This document shows positions 42,451 to 51,593 of a DNA stretch of 64,000 nucleotides, in pieces. The notes beneath the pieces were generated by a model. The model ran no database searches. It saw only the letters and a list, made by a program, of their open reading frames with translations, and was not told the origin of the DNA. Made by a program: the position numbers and the translations under genes. The first letter of the stretch is position 1; the number at the start of each line of letters is the position of its first letter. The stretch is from the NCBI RefSeq assembly GCF_963678635.1, contig NC_087066.1:8895954-8959953 (forward strand). Direction: 5' to 3'. The DNA is from Symsagittifera roscoffensis. Lineage: Eukaryota; Xenacoelomorpha; Acoela; Convolutidae.

Positions 42451-42934
42451 TTTTCAACCAATCATAAAAAACCTTGGTTTTCTTCAGGGCACAATGATTC
42501 CTGGAGTTGTAATGTGGAATATGTTTATTGCAACTTGGATAATTTTTAAAATATAAGTTTTCAACCCGAGGACAGCCCAAATCATCTAGGTTTTCAATCT
42601 TTCGGTCCAAGTACTTGGCCAAAAATTCTGTCTTTTCTTTTCCTTTAGCGTAAAAAACGGCACCGGGATTTCTCAGCACAAAACTCTGAAGTATTTGATT
42701 CAAGTTTATATAAAGATAATCACCGTTTTCCCAATGGAGACCGTGTAAATAATTTGTTAACCAGTTTTAAGCTTTTTGTTCAAGCTTTGGTAGTATATTG
42801 AAATTCACTGGAGGTAGGAAAATGAGTCGATCGCTGTAGTTTGAAGTTGTTATTGCTAATTCTTTAACCACAAAGGCGTTTTTCTTGTAACGAAAGCCTT
42901 CCACGTCAAGCACAACTGATCTCTCGCCTAGCAT
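42365..42934 (-). pseudogene. Conserved DVEGF...HCAL protein (possible DxE nuclease-like), one stop codon
   Basis: A frame starting at the ATG at 42934 gives SVVLDVEGFRYKKNAFVVKE, is stopped by TAA at 42767-42769, then continues in the same frame through WLTNYLHGLHWENGDY, VFYAKGKEKTEFLAKYL and a Cys/His-rich end (GCPRV, CNKHIPHYN, HCAL). The whole is about 189 codons. The combination matches a protein family I have seen in invertebrate mobile elements. The early D-x-E resembles DEDD exonucleases, but I cannot confirm the other residues. The start overlaps the previous gene's stop by 7 bp. It also overlaps the 42450 gene by 86 bp. Confidence 0.55.
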
Positions 42935-43362
42935 TCTAGTAAATGATAAACTTCTGGTTTTTTCAACTTAATGAAAAGGCAGAACGCTATTCCACTCAAA
43001 TGTCCCAATAAGCTGTTGTTACAGTTCCAGGGCAACATGTAACAGTACGTGGGACCCTGTTGATAAAATTCGTGTATAAATCCGGCCGCATCGTGCAAAA
43101 TAGCGTGCAATCGTAAAATTTTGGAATTTTTCAAGTATTTGTCCAAGGAAGAGTTATCAATACCAATCAAGCCACCATAAGGTCTCAACTTAATTAAAAT
43201 GTCGTAGTTAAGGTTATCAGAACTAACAAAAAACAGAGAACATGCAGCTAGAAAATAATTGCGTCGGTTAGAATTATCAGGATAAGTTTGTTTCAAAGAC
43301 GTATAAATTTCGTGAATTATTTTCAAATCAATAGGAGTTACTCTGCTTTTTTGCAATTTCAT
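42928..43362 (-). CDS. Unknown 144-residue Polinton-cluster protein
   Basis: Intact frame. It has a middle GGLIGIDNSSLDKYLKNS and a distinctive end, LHAILHDAAGFIHEFYQQGP, followed by TYCYMLPWNC and GHLSGIAFCLFIKL. No signal peptide. I recognise no family; the HDAAGF/YCYMLP/GHLSG motifs might permit a profile search. It overlaps its neighbours by 7 bp (downstream) and 35 bp (upstream), which fits a compact viral-style cluster. Confidence 0.55.
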   Translation of the reverse strand: MKLQKSRVTPIDLKIIHEIYTSLKQTYPDNSNRRNYFLAACSLFFVSSDNLNYDILIKLRPYGGLIGIDNSSLDKYLKNSKILRLHAILHDAAGFIHEFYQQGPTYCYMLPWNCNNSLLGHLSGIAFCLFIKLKKPEVYHLLEC

Positions 43363-43621
43363 TATTTATTTTTTCCAACACCTCTCCAACCTGCTGAATT
43401 TCAAGCCAGTGGAAATAAAAGTGAGCTCGCAAATACCATTTAGTCTCATTAAGATAACGGTGGTAAATAATTAAATAAACCACCGGAAGTTTTTTGTATT
43501 TTGATAGCTTGTTGAAACATAGACGGATTTTTCTCTCCAAGTCTTTATCAACCCTTTTCGAGGTAAAATCAAACGAATAGTCGAATACATTTTCATAATC
43601 AGCAAAATTCAAATCGCTCAC
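43328..43621 (-). CDS. Unknown 97-residue Polinton-cluster protein
   Basis: The intact frame is acidic at the start (SDLNFADYENVFDYSFDF), then basic and aromatic (KLSKYKKLPVVYLIIYHRYL, WYLRAHFYFHWLEI). No family is recognised and no membrane anchor or Cys motif is seen. Position and overlap with 42928-43362 are the main support. Confidence 0.45.
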   Translation of the reverse strand: MSDLNFADYENVFDYSFDFTSKRVDKDLERKIRLCFNKLSKYKKLPVVYLIIYHRYLNETKWYLRAHFYFHWLEIQQVGEVLEKINNEIAKKQSNSY

Positions 43622-43669
43622 AGTACCATACTGTTGTTTTGTAGAAATGCACCAAGAGATTTGTTGAAG

Positions 43670-43897
43670 CTAACTCAAATAAAATTGTTCTTTGAAAATT
43701 AACTCGTATTCTTTCTTTGAAATTTCCTTTGCCCTTTCGAGGAAGACGACGTAGCGTTCATTACTAAATTTGAAAAATGAGTTTTTTTCTGCGGTTGAAA
43801 ACACTCTTAATTGTAAATGTTCATTATCAATATCTTCAGTACACCAAGTTCCCTCTAAATTCATTTTTCTTATTTCAAAATTTGTCAAATGTTTCAT
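43670..43897 (-). CDS. Unknown 75-residue Polinton-cluster protein
   Basis: This is the last frame before the right terminal repeat. It has charged helical words such as FLERAKEISKKEYELIFK. A 48-bp gap separates it from the 43621 gene. No known family. The opposite-strand frame over the same interval is a shadow. If the minus-strand cluster is one transcript, this would be its first gene. Confidence 0.4.
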   Translation of the reverse strand: MKHLTNFEIRKMNLEGTWCTEDIDNEHLQLRVFSTAEKNSFFKFSNERYVVFLERAKEISKKEYELIFKEQFYLS

Positions 43898-44202
43898 TTG
43901 GTATATTTTGCCCAGAAACGGCCGCCGCCTTTTGAGAGTAATTTCAATTTACTGCCTTTTCACCATAAAATTTAGGTCAACTTAAGGAATTAGTTTACTG
44001 CTGCCAACAGTTAAGCTACGCTGCCAAATTGGCCGGCGCATTTTTATTATATACCATAAAAGTCAATTCCCCGTTCACTAACAAATTTCAACTAGGTCGA
44101 AAGTTCATTTGCCCGAAACAAATATAACAATTAATATGATTCATATAATTAACCAGGACCAATAATTAGGACCCCAAAAATTGGAATTAGAAAGAATTTT
44201 TC
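43898..44202 (-). promoter_or_regulatory. Spacer between right terminal repeat and the gene cluster
   Basis: A 300-bp AT-rich region immediately 5' of the minus-strand cluster, so a promoter for it is expected. There is no gene and no clear motif beyond A/T-rich runs near TTTTATTATATACC (44041). Confidence 0.4.
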
Positions 44203-44429
44203 TATCGTGTCCCTTGTTGTTAAGCTAAACTTAGCAAGATCCTAAGTAGGGGGTCTTCTGCTTTTTGGGTGGAAAATTTCTTTCGTTTACAAAATCCTAG
44301 GATAGGGGTCCTCCAAAAAATTAAGGACCCCTTTCCTAGGATTTTGCTTTACGTGAGGACCCCCCCCCCCCCCCCCCCTTAGGAAGGACCCCCCCACCCT
44401 TAGGATCCGGGACACGATACAATACTACT
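44203..44429 (-). repeat. Right terminal inverted repeat of the Polinton (palindromic)
   Basis: Inverse of 26180-26396 and, like it, self-complementary: inner TATCGTGTCCC and outer GGGACACGATA. It holds an uninterrupted run of 19 C at 44360-44378, where the left repeat has only 7 G at the matching place, so the homopolymer has expanded or been misread. The outer end AATACTACT is followed by the target duplication. Confidence 0.9.
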
Positions 44430-44435
44430 TGCCCT
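44430..44435. repeat. Polinton target-site duplication, right (TGCCCT)
   Basis: It is identical to 26174-26179 and sits immediately outside the terminal repeat. Confidence 0.9.
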
Positions 44436-44689
44436 CTCTGAAAGTGTTAGTTTTCAGCAGTGACCCGTGCTCTCTGGTTCTGAGAATGCCAATTTTTACT
44501 GCATATGATAGCTTTTCTAAGGTTGAGAACACTCGTGAATGAGCGGATTGAAAAAATTAATCATGTGATGTGAACTTTTTAGAAATAGTAAAATTAATTG
44601 TTTGCTGTTTCTCATAATTTCACGCCGCAAAATTTTTTTCACATTTGACATAAAGTGCCCTTTTCAGACCAAGACTCAACCATTACGCG

Positions 44690-44885
44690 TCCAAACTGTG
44701 TATTTTGTGAACTGTAAGCGGATTCCGCTTGAAGGATGATCCCTTTGTTCTTCTTTTGTTATTTCATTTTTGTCATTGTTTTGACAAAATTTTAACATGT
44801 TTAAAGACCTGTCTCTGGAATCCAGGAACATACAGACACAAAATTGTGCGCCTATCCAGTGCAAATTTTGGCCTCTTAATGACTG
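44690..44885 (-). repeat. Inverted copy of the GGATTCCGC dispersed repeat
   Basis: ATTTTAACATGTTT, CTGGAATCCAGGAA and GCGCCTATCCAGTG match the reverse complement of 3605-3695. The GCGGATTCCGC palindrome is at about 44718. The 62-codon minus frame only translates the repeat. Confidence 0.65.
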
Positions 44886-45600
44886 ATCCCTAAAAACGAA
44901 ACTTTTTTAGAGGGTAGTACAGATCCCTTGCTGTCGGTTGATGAAGAAATTCTGTTAAAATACTAAGTAAAAATAGTCCAAAATTGGGCATAAAACTGAT
45001 TTAGCAGAGTCATTTTATTTTTCAGAAAAAGTTAACAGTTAGATGACGATAAATTCTTCTCTCATGCTTCGACCTCTCAATTTTTTCATGAAAGGCTGAG
45101 ATGAGCGTCAGAATACTTTTTCACAGCTTAAATCTAAAATTTTGTTAAATTTTAATAGCTTTTTCTTAACTGGTTGCTTTTTTTTTACTCAAAACTTGAC
45201 AAAAAAAGCAAAAATGTTTAGAACAGTTTTGAAATACACTTTTTCTTCCTAGAAAAAATCGTATATATTTTCAAAACGATTTTAGTTAAGATTGGATCAC
45301 GACTGAAAGGGTTTTGAAATGACAAATCACTAATTTAATTCTGTTTAGAGTTTGCGGTGACTAACTTTTCAAAACTGTTGAAACACACCCCAATACAAAG
45401 TTTGCCCTCTTTCTCATTGGTCGGAACATTCGTTTTTTAAATAGAGGTAAAATTTACTATTTTTAAAAATAAATCATTATAGTAATGAATTGACAAAAAG
45501 CAACTTATATGCAAATAATTCAGATCAGTTTTTATGAAAAAAATTTTGAGAGAAATAAATTTGAGGAGATAAAAAAAATGAATATATTCTAGTTTTTCGT
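44886..45600. other. Gene-less stretch with foldback-family traces
   Basis: Around 45290-45430 there are words of the foldback family (GGATCACGACTGAAAGGG, TTCTCATTGGTCGGAACATT), so part of this is a decayed MITE. Nothing else is recognised. Confidence 0.45.
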
Positions 45601-46153
45601 TTTTTTTTAATAAAACAACTGGCCTTATGCATCGGAAAATAACACTACATTGTTCTTCCAATGACGTAAGTAAGGATGACAAAAAAATTTGGTCATCCCT
45701 AATAAGGTCGGAGTTTCTATGGAAATACTTAAAATTTGTTTCTGCCGCAATTACTGATTTTGCTGTTTGCTAAATGAGACCTCTTCAATCAACGCGCAAA
45801 ATGCGTGAAAGAAGGCAAATTTGGGTGAAAAAAGGAGTTTTTCAAAGTGGTGTTTAGTTTTTGTAAATTAATTGCAGAATCTAAATTTTTTTTAACTTGA
45901 AAAAGTTTTATCACAAAAATGAGTGCAAACAGTTTTTTTTTTCGAATTTCAAGCATAATTATGGACAGAATTCTTTCTCTGAAAATATCTTGTAAGACTT
46001 CATTGTCTCTTTGTTCCAAATAGATTGAAAACCAAGATTGGAGGACGTGCATTGACAAGGGAGCTGGGGTCTCAGCTCTGGAATTGAGCCAAAGCGCTGT
46101 GTTTGTCGCCTTGCTGGTCAGCAATTTCATTTGGCAGAAGATCTGCTTCTAAA
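45601..46153 (+). CDS. Possible last two exons of a membrane-anchored protein
   Basis: The candidate penultimate exon ends TLHCSSND|GTAAGT at about 45666/45667. The candidate last exon runs from after CCAAATAG (46021) to TAA at 46151-46153 and reads IENQDWRTCIDKGAGVSALE, then a hydrophobic end, SAVFVALLVSNFIW. Both are phase 0. The Cys spacing and hydrophobic C-terminus resemble a tail-anchored or GPI-linked extracellular protein such as the Ly6 group, but too little is present to claim a family. A polyadenylation-like AATAAA is near 46308. No upstream exons were found. Confidence 0.3.
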
Positions 46154-47524
46154 GCTTCAACCAAAAGATTTTTCAAACTGCAATGAATTTCATTTTAAGT
46201 TACATGCATTTGTTTGTTCTCCTATAAAACCGATGATTTGAAATTAAAAAGTCTGAATTGAAATAGAAAAAATTGATTTAGACTAGATTTTCCACCAGAA
46301 TGATGCAATAAAAAAGCGCACAACTCGAGACTAAGAGATACATGTGTCAACGAATATCTAAAAACCTTTTAAAGCTCTCTATAATTAGCTTTTTTTATAG
46401 ATAAGACTCATACGGTACCGTACCGAAGAGAGACAACAGCTCTCCTGAAAACTATTTTTTTAAAACTTTTTTTATTTTTCTTTTGTTCTCCATGCAATAT
46501 CAAGGTCAACAAATGATCATCGGAATGAGTTGAATGTTTCTTTCGTGATCGCACGACATTAAACGTTTCGAAAAAAAGTGCATTGGTCTAGAAAAGAACG
46601 ATTTTGTTGTTTTTGAAACTTAGTCTCATTTCGAGCAAATAGAGCTCGGTCGAACTAATTTACTCACTCAAATTAGAATAAAGGTTTTCATTTAAAGAGT
46701 GAAATTTTTAGTTTGATTTTGGGAAAAATTATAGTGGAAACTACATTTAGCGCTTTTTGGCATCAGAAAATTTTCAAAAAAAAAAAAGAAACTATTCTGT
46801 ATTTTTTCGTTCTTCTTTCTTCGAAGACAAATTTGTCGTTTTGCGTGTAATTCATTAAGGCTCTACTCGTTCGTACATTTGTTCACAACACGCACAAAAC
46901 ACGACCCTAACTTGAAAAAACAATTTTTTGTTCATGAAAATGGATAAAACATTGTTCTTTTTTGCATAGCAATCAGTTAGTTTTATACAAAAACGATCCA
47001 AAGCTAACCCACCATAAAATTTACTTAAAGTTTCGCACAGGGATTGTTATTTGAAAGAAGCAGCAGTTTTTGATATATGCTAACTTTCATGTGGCAGTGC
47101 GCGCCGAAAAAACCTCCAATGAATTTTGGGTTTTTTTGTCAAATGCTTTCTCGCTAGGCAAAATTTGTTGTCTTTATGGTTTTGTTAAAAAATTCTAGAT
47201 AAAGCCCTGGTAAAAAATAATTGCAGGTGTTGATCTACTAAAAAGTCTTTTTATTTTGAACTGTTGGAAGAGCTCGATAACTACGCAGTTGTTGACCTAA
47301 AAATTGAACTATTCTTCTAGAAAAAAACTTCGCATTTCGACAATTTGTAAGCACTTCATCGGTCTAATGCCCATTAAAAACGTATACTGCTTTTTTTGTT
47401 GCCAGCTGGCCACCAGATGTTTTCGTTAAAGTTGTTCATCTTCAACCGAGGATTAAAACTAAAGTTTGTTCTTACTTTTACATTTCACATGGCTCTTTTT
47501 CCTTCCCACACTGCGAAAATTTTC
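46154..47524. other. Gene-less AT-rich stretch
   Basis: About 1.4 kb without a credible frame, splice-bounded exon or repeat that I recognise. Confidence 0.5.
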
Positions 47525-47660
47525 AAGATTTTTTTGTTCGTTTGTTACGAAAATTGGCATGCGGACTAATAAGGCAAATAAAATCATTTGAGTTTCTTAC
47601 TCGACCTTGTAAAACCCTTCGTTGCACCACAAAATTGAAGCTTATTACACCGAAGGCTTT
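47525..47660. repeat. 130-bp dispersed repeat, copy 1
   Basis: From TTCGTTTGTTACGAAAATTGG to about AAAATTGAAGCTTATT, it matches 53935-54050 in the same orientation at about 80-85% by eye. No coding role is evident. Confidence 0.65.
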
Positions 47661-47799
47661 AGTCAAGGTGTTATGGTATCGTGTAACGGGTTTTTTTTTA
47701 ATGTTGTCTGTTGTCAAGTGTCGACAAATAACGTCCACAGTTATCAATTATCATGTGGGCTGGACTATATCGCGCTATGTCACGTGATTGCGTATGTTT

Positions 47800-48419
47800 G
47801 TTTCTTTATTTGTTCATCTTTATTTATTTAATTATCTGTTCTTCTATTTATTTAATTATGTTTAGTTTGCTTATATTTATTTATAATTTATGTATGTACA
47901 TATTTATTTTTGTTTATTTTTATCACGTGTTTTGTTTATTTATTTAATTATTCTTTCTTTCATTTAGTTTTGCTTTTATTATTTATGTATGTGTATTTAT
48001 TGCATTTATTTATTTTCATTTATTCATATTATGGGTCTGTTTGTTTGGTTATTTATTCATATATATTTTTTCATGTCTATTTAATTATTTGTACATTTCA
48101 CTTTTGCTTTTATTTATTTATATATTTATTTATTTATGTATTCATTTATGTATTTATTTATTTATTTATGTATTGATTTATTTTTTTATTGCTTATTTAT
48201 TTATCAGGTGTGTTTTGTTTTTTTGTTGATATTTATTTCTATATTTATTTAATTATTCTTTCTTTCATTTAGTTTTGCTTTTATTATTTATGTTTGTGTA
48301 TTTATTTAATTCATTTACTTTCATTTATTTATATTATGGGTCTGTTTGTTTGGTTATTTGTTCATGAGATATATATTTTTTCATGTTAATTTAATTATTT
48401 GTACATTTCAGTTTTGCGT

Positions 48420-48450
<31 letters not shown>

Positions 48451-48720
48451 TGTATGTATTTATTTATTTATGTATTGATTTATTTTTTTATTGTTTATTT
48501 ATTTATCAGGTGTGTTTTGTTTATTCGTTGATATTTATTGCTATATTTATTTAATTATTTTCTTTCATTTAGTTTTGCTTTTATTTATTATTCATGTATG
48601 TATTTATTTATTCATTTATTTATTTATGTTTATTTATTTTTGGTTTGTTCGTTCATTTGTTGGTTTGTTCGTTTATTTATTTATTTATTTAGTTAGCGTC
48701 TTTGTTGTTTGATTGTGAAA
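47800..48720. repeat. TTTA/TTTAT-rich simple-sequence tract, 0.9 kb
   Basis: This is nearly continuous TTTATTTA-type sequence with interspersed TATGTATG and longer internal duplications (for example TTTAGTTTTGCTTTTATTA at about 47965, 48269 and 48568, period near 300). The hydrophobic frames of 60-90 codons through it (FIYLFIYL-type) are translations of simple sequence, not membrane proteins. Confidence 0.9.
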
Positions 48721-49063
48721 TTTGATGTTTTACTTCTTAGCTATGTAGTTAAAAGCAAAAAATGATTTTCAATTTATTGTTCTGTTTAGGATATTTTCAG
48801 AAAGATCTGTATATCACCAATTAGCGTACAACGATTTACAGGGAACGCTGCCAACGAGATTTGTCCACTTGCTTTTGGGTTGCAGCTACATCAAAAATGA
48901 TTTTAAATTATTTATTTTAAAGATTTATCTATAGTTATATCTGTCCGGTAATTAATTTTCAAATTTGCTTTTGTATTTCTCAAAAAAGAATTTGTTGGAG
49001 CGTGGACTCAATAACGTAAAGCAAAATGTTAAATTTTATGTTACTTCTATTTTCAGTCATGTA

Positions 49064-50231
49064 ATGGAGCCATTTCAACCCACATCAATTGCAAATGATG
49101 ACAACAGTTGCTATCTCAATTCTGTTCTTCAGCTTTTGTTGTCAAGCGCTTGCATCAGAGATCGGCTCAGTACACTTACTGAATTTGACCATGGTGGCGT
49201 GTTAATTTCAACTGTGAAAGAGATATTTTGTCAAATGCTGTCCACAGAAAACTTTTTCATCAATGCGTCTACTTCCAAAGTTAAAATTCTCCAGCATCTT
49301 GATTTGAATTACAGCTTCTCATATACCTATGGACATCAGCACGATGCTTCCGAGGTACTACTGTCAATTATCAATGCATTTAAATCTGAGGGCCAATGGA
49401 ATTTCTTTGAAATATCGTATTCAGATAATTTCACGTGTTGTCTGTGTAATGTGTCATGGAGAAGACCTGAAACTACTTCTGCGTTAGTTTTAAGTCCTCC
49501 ACGCAATGGTCAACTTCTGCAGGAGCTTGTGGTCAATCACTTCGCCAACCAAGCCATTAATGTAACATGTCCAAATTCCACGTGTATCTCAGAAAGGGCA
49601 ATAACAACTAAAGAACCAACCCATATTGCAAATACTGTTATTTTGCTGATTCCGCGTTACATGTTTGTCGCTGGCAATCGCGTTTACTCTAGAGCAGAAG
49701 TCACAATTGGTGAAACAATCGAAATTGGTGGATGTGATTACGGAGTAAAGGCTGCTGTTTTTCACACGGGGTCTTTTGAATACGGTCATTACTTTACTGT
49801 CATAAAAACCGCTCATGAGTACCTTTGCGTTAACGATTGCACCATATCGCACCACCATGTCCCTGATTGGGGTTGTGCTTATGTTATTCTTTGTGAAAAG
49901 AAAGATATGTATCCAACACCCGCTGCCAATATTATGCTGCTGGACAATTTATCAAATAACACTTGTGGTAATGTTAAGAAATTAACAAAGTCAAAGATGG
50001 ATCGGAAAGTGTACCAGGCAGAATGGGCACGAACGAAGCGCGAGAAGGCGAAGACAATAAACCACACAGATAGTTTGTCGCAAAATTCAGTTCCCAGTCA
50101 CGTGGATCTAACACCAGTCTCCATTGAGTTTGATTTGGCGGCCACAATTTTTGATAAAAAGAACTCAAAAAGACAATTATGTCACTTGCTTCTCCTCTTC
50201 GCGATGCTGGCTTTGAAGTCCTGCTCCTTTG
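49064..50231 (+). CDS. Ubiquitin-specific protease (C19) domain, exon 1 of a composite gene
   Basis: The start at 49064 lies just after an acceptor-like TATTTTCAG (49055-49056), as for a trans-splice site or an upstream intron. The Cys box is DDNSCYLNSVLQLL (the active Cys about 19 residues in), and QHDASEVLLSIINAF follows. A zinc-ribbon pair is CCLC/CPNSTC. The His box is EYGHYFTVIKT, then CVNDCTISHHH and DWGCAYVILCE close the fold. The catalytic domain is compact, about 330 residues, shorter than most cellular USPs. The linker has basic KMDRKVYQAEWARTKREK. The exon ends at donor TTTG|GTAACA. A one-base frame change in the A-run at about 50158-50174 is needed to join the next domain. Confidence 0.75.
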
Positions 50232-50352
50232 GTAACATTTTCATAAAATGACTAATTCAGTAATAATAATAATGTACATTGTTCATCAGGTATCGGTTTT
50301 GCTGTTTTTTTAATGAAGTTTAGAGAAAAAATAAACTACATTGTATTTTTAG

Positions 50353-50557
50353 TCCAATTGTTCGCAAGGACTTTTACCGTGAAATCCGCGCGTTGGATAC
50401 AGCCATCAAGTCTTCAGATTGGTCATTTATTCCCGTTGGACTATTGCGCTACACACATTTATCTACCGATGGTGTTCATTTGTCGCAAATGGGCTGCCTG
50501 AATTTGGCGAAATTAATTTGTGAGAGAGTATCCTTAACTCTTTTGACATCTGCCGTG
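50353..50557 (+). CDS. SGNH-hydrolase C-terminal part, exon 2 of the composite gene
   Basis: It is bounded by acceptor TATTTTTAG and donor GCCGTG|GTAAAT. In the frame open throughout this exon the words are YREIRALDTAI, DWSFIPVG and DGVHLSQMGCLNLAKLI; the last is the catalytic D-x-x-H block of SGNH/GDSL esterases. The phase fits the end of the previous exon only after the shifted frame (RDAGFEVLLL at 50200-50230). The GDS nucleophile block and oxyanion-hole blocks are not seen, so the hydrolase is truncated. Confidence 0.6.
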
Positions 50558-50636
50558 GTAAATACTTTTTGTCTCTTCTATTTTTTTTCTGTTGTATTCC
50601 ACTGAGCACTTAAATGTCATAATTTTATTTTTGCAG

Positions 50637-50951
50637 CCGTTTACTATCAGCTCATCTTCAGTGTTTGGCGTCTCTCAAATTTCCCTTGACGTTTGCAATA
50701 AATCTGTTTTGAGCATAGCTGATTCCCTCTTTGCAGAGCCTTACAAATCATACAAACAGGAATCTTGGACACATGTCAACGGGCGCTCTGTCAAGTGGAT
50801 TTCAGAGGTTCCATACTCATATGGAAGCGTTCGCCACCCGCCCAACAACTCTTGGTCACCATAGTTGTTGTTGTTAAAGACCTTGTTGGAGAAAGAACTC
50901 AAAGTTTCCTTCAACAGTGTCCTCATCAACATTTATTGTTCCCTCGAAGAG
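50637..50951 (+). CDS. AlkB-type dioxygenase, N-terminal part, exon 3 (one stop codon)
   Basis: It enters in phase 0 after TTTTTGCAG. It contains WISEVPYSYGSVRHPPNNSW, the substrate-loop region of AlkB proteins, then an in-frame TAG at 50862-50864, and in the same frame FNSVLINIYCSLEE, the strand before the iron site. It ends at GAGG-type donor GAG|GTAATA. The stop is a single-base lesion, so the copy is likely a pseudogene. Confidence 0.6.
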
Positions 50952-51022
50952 GTAATATCACAAAATACCGTCATAACAATTAGATAACATAGAAAATGTA
51001 CTTTGCCTATCAGTATTTTTAG

Positions 51023-51313
51023 GGAGTTGGATTTCACGCTGACAACGAACGTGGTATTCCTGATTATCCAACCATTGCCAGCGTATCCCTTGGAGCCACC
51101 CGACGCTTTGCAATGAAAAGAAACGGGACCACGCGCTCTGAAGTTTCTATTTTGTTGCCACATGGTAGCGTTTTTACCATGCTCGGAGCTTGCCAGAAAG
51201 ACTGGAAGCACAGCATCTTGAGAGGATCCACTGCACCCGATGGATCGTTTGAGAAATGGAATGGCGTCCGTTTAAATTTGACTTTCCGTAATCAGTTTGA
51301 CGCTGAACGTTGA
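51023..51313 (+). CDS. AlkB-type 2OG-Fe(II) dioxygenase core, exon 4
   Basis: It joins in phase 0 through acceptor TATTTTTAG. Iron and cofactor residues are all visible: FHADNE (HxD), the distal His in DWKHSIL, and the closing Arg in RLNLTFRNQF. PTIASVSLGATRRFAMKR and LPHGSVFTMLGACQ are the ALKBH2/3-like core strands. Such domains repair alkylated DNA or RNA and have also been captured by RNA viruses and retroelements. The stop lies at 51311-51313. Confidence 0.8.
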   Translation, partial: GVGFHADNERGIPDYPTIASVSLGATRRFAMKRNGTTRSEVSILLPHGSVFTMLGACQKDWKHSILRGSTAPDGSFEKWNGVRLNLTFRNQFDAER

Positions 51314-51590
51314 AGTTTTATGTCATTTTTATTACTTGCCGGTTTTTGAAGGTTGAATTTGAACTTGATTTCGTGGAATACTTAACTGATATCTTTACCT
51401 GATTGAAGTTTTGTTCATGAATACCAACATTGGTACATTTTTCAGATCTGTGTCATGTCTTTGCAAGTATTTTTTTTGTTTTTTGGATTTGTTTTTTGGA
51501 TTGTTTTACTGCTACATACTGTCAATTCTGAGACTGCTTCACAATTTCTCAATATAATAAGAATAATAGCTTTTTTTCATTTTAGCTCTT
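51314..51590. other. 3' flank of the composite gene
   Basis: AT-rich, no frame. No clear polyadenylation signal could be chosen. It runs directly into the 76-bp tandem array. Confidence 0.4.
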
Positions 51591-51593
51591 TCT

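Larger units (their letters stand above)
26180..44429 (-). mobile_element. Maverick/Polinton (adintovirus-like) integrant, 18.25 kb
   Basis: The element has a 6-bp target-site duplication and terminal inverted repeats starting AGTAGTATTG. It has the full Polinton gene set: protein-primed polymerase B, DDE integrase, packaging ATPase, adenovirus-like protease, major and minor capsid proteins, PY-type protein and small virion proteins. Core genes all lie on the minus strand. At least four point lesions or frameshifts break the polymerase, major capsid, a PC4-like gene and a DxE/HCAL gene. The perfect duplication and nearly intact frames argue for a fairly recent insertion that can no longer act alone. 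A 3.7-kb block framed by its own inverted repeats (32041-35712) sits inside. Confidence 0.95.

Noticed and set aside
47753-48712. Series of hydrophobic plus-strand frames resembling membrane proteins
   Set aside because: Pure TTTA/TTTAT simple sequence translated as Ile, Tyr, Leu and Phe.
49064-51313. Composite USP/SGNH/AlkB locus as ORF1 of a LINE
   Set aside because: No endonuclease or reverse transcriptase follows, and the locus is split by introns with good splice sites.
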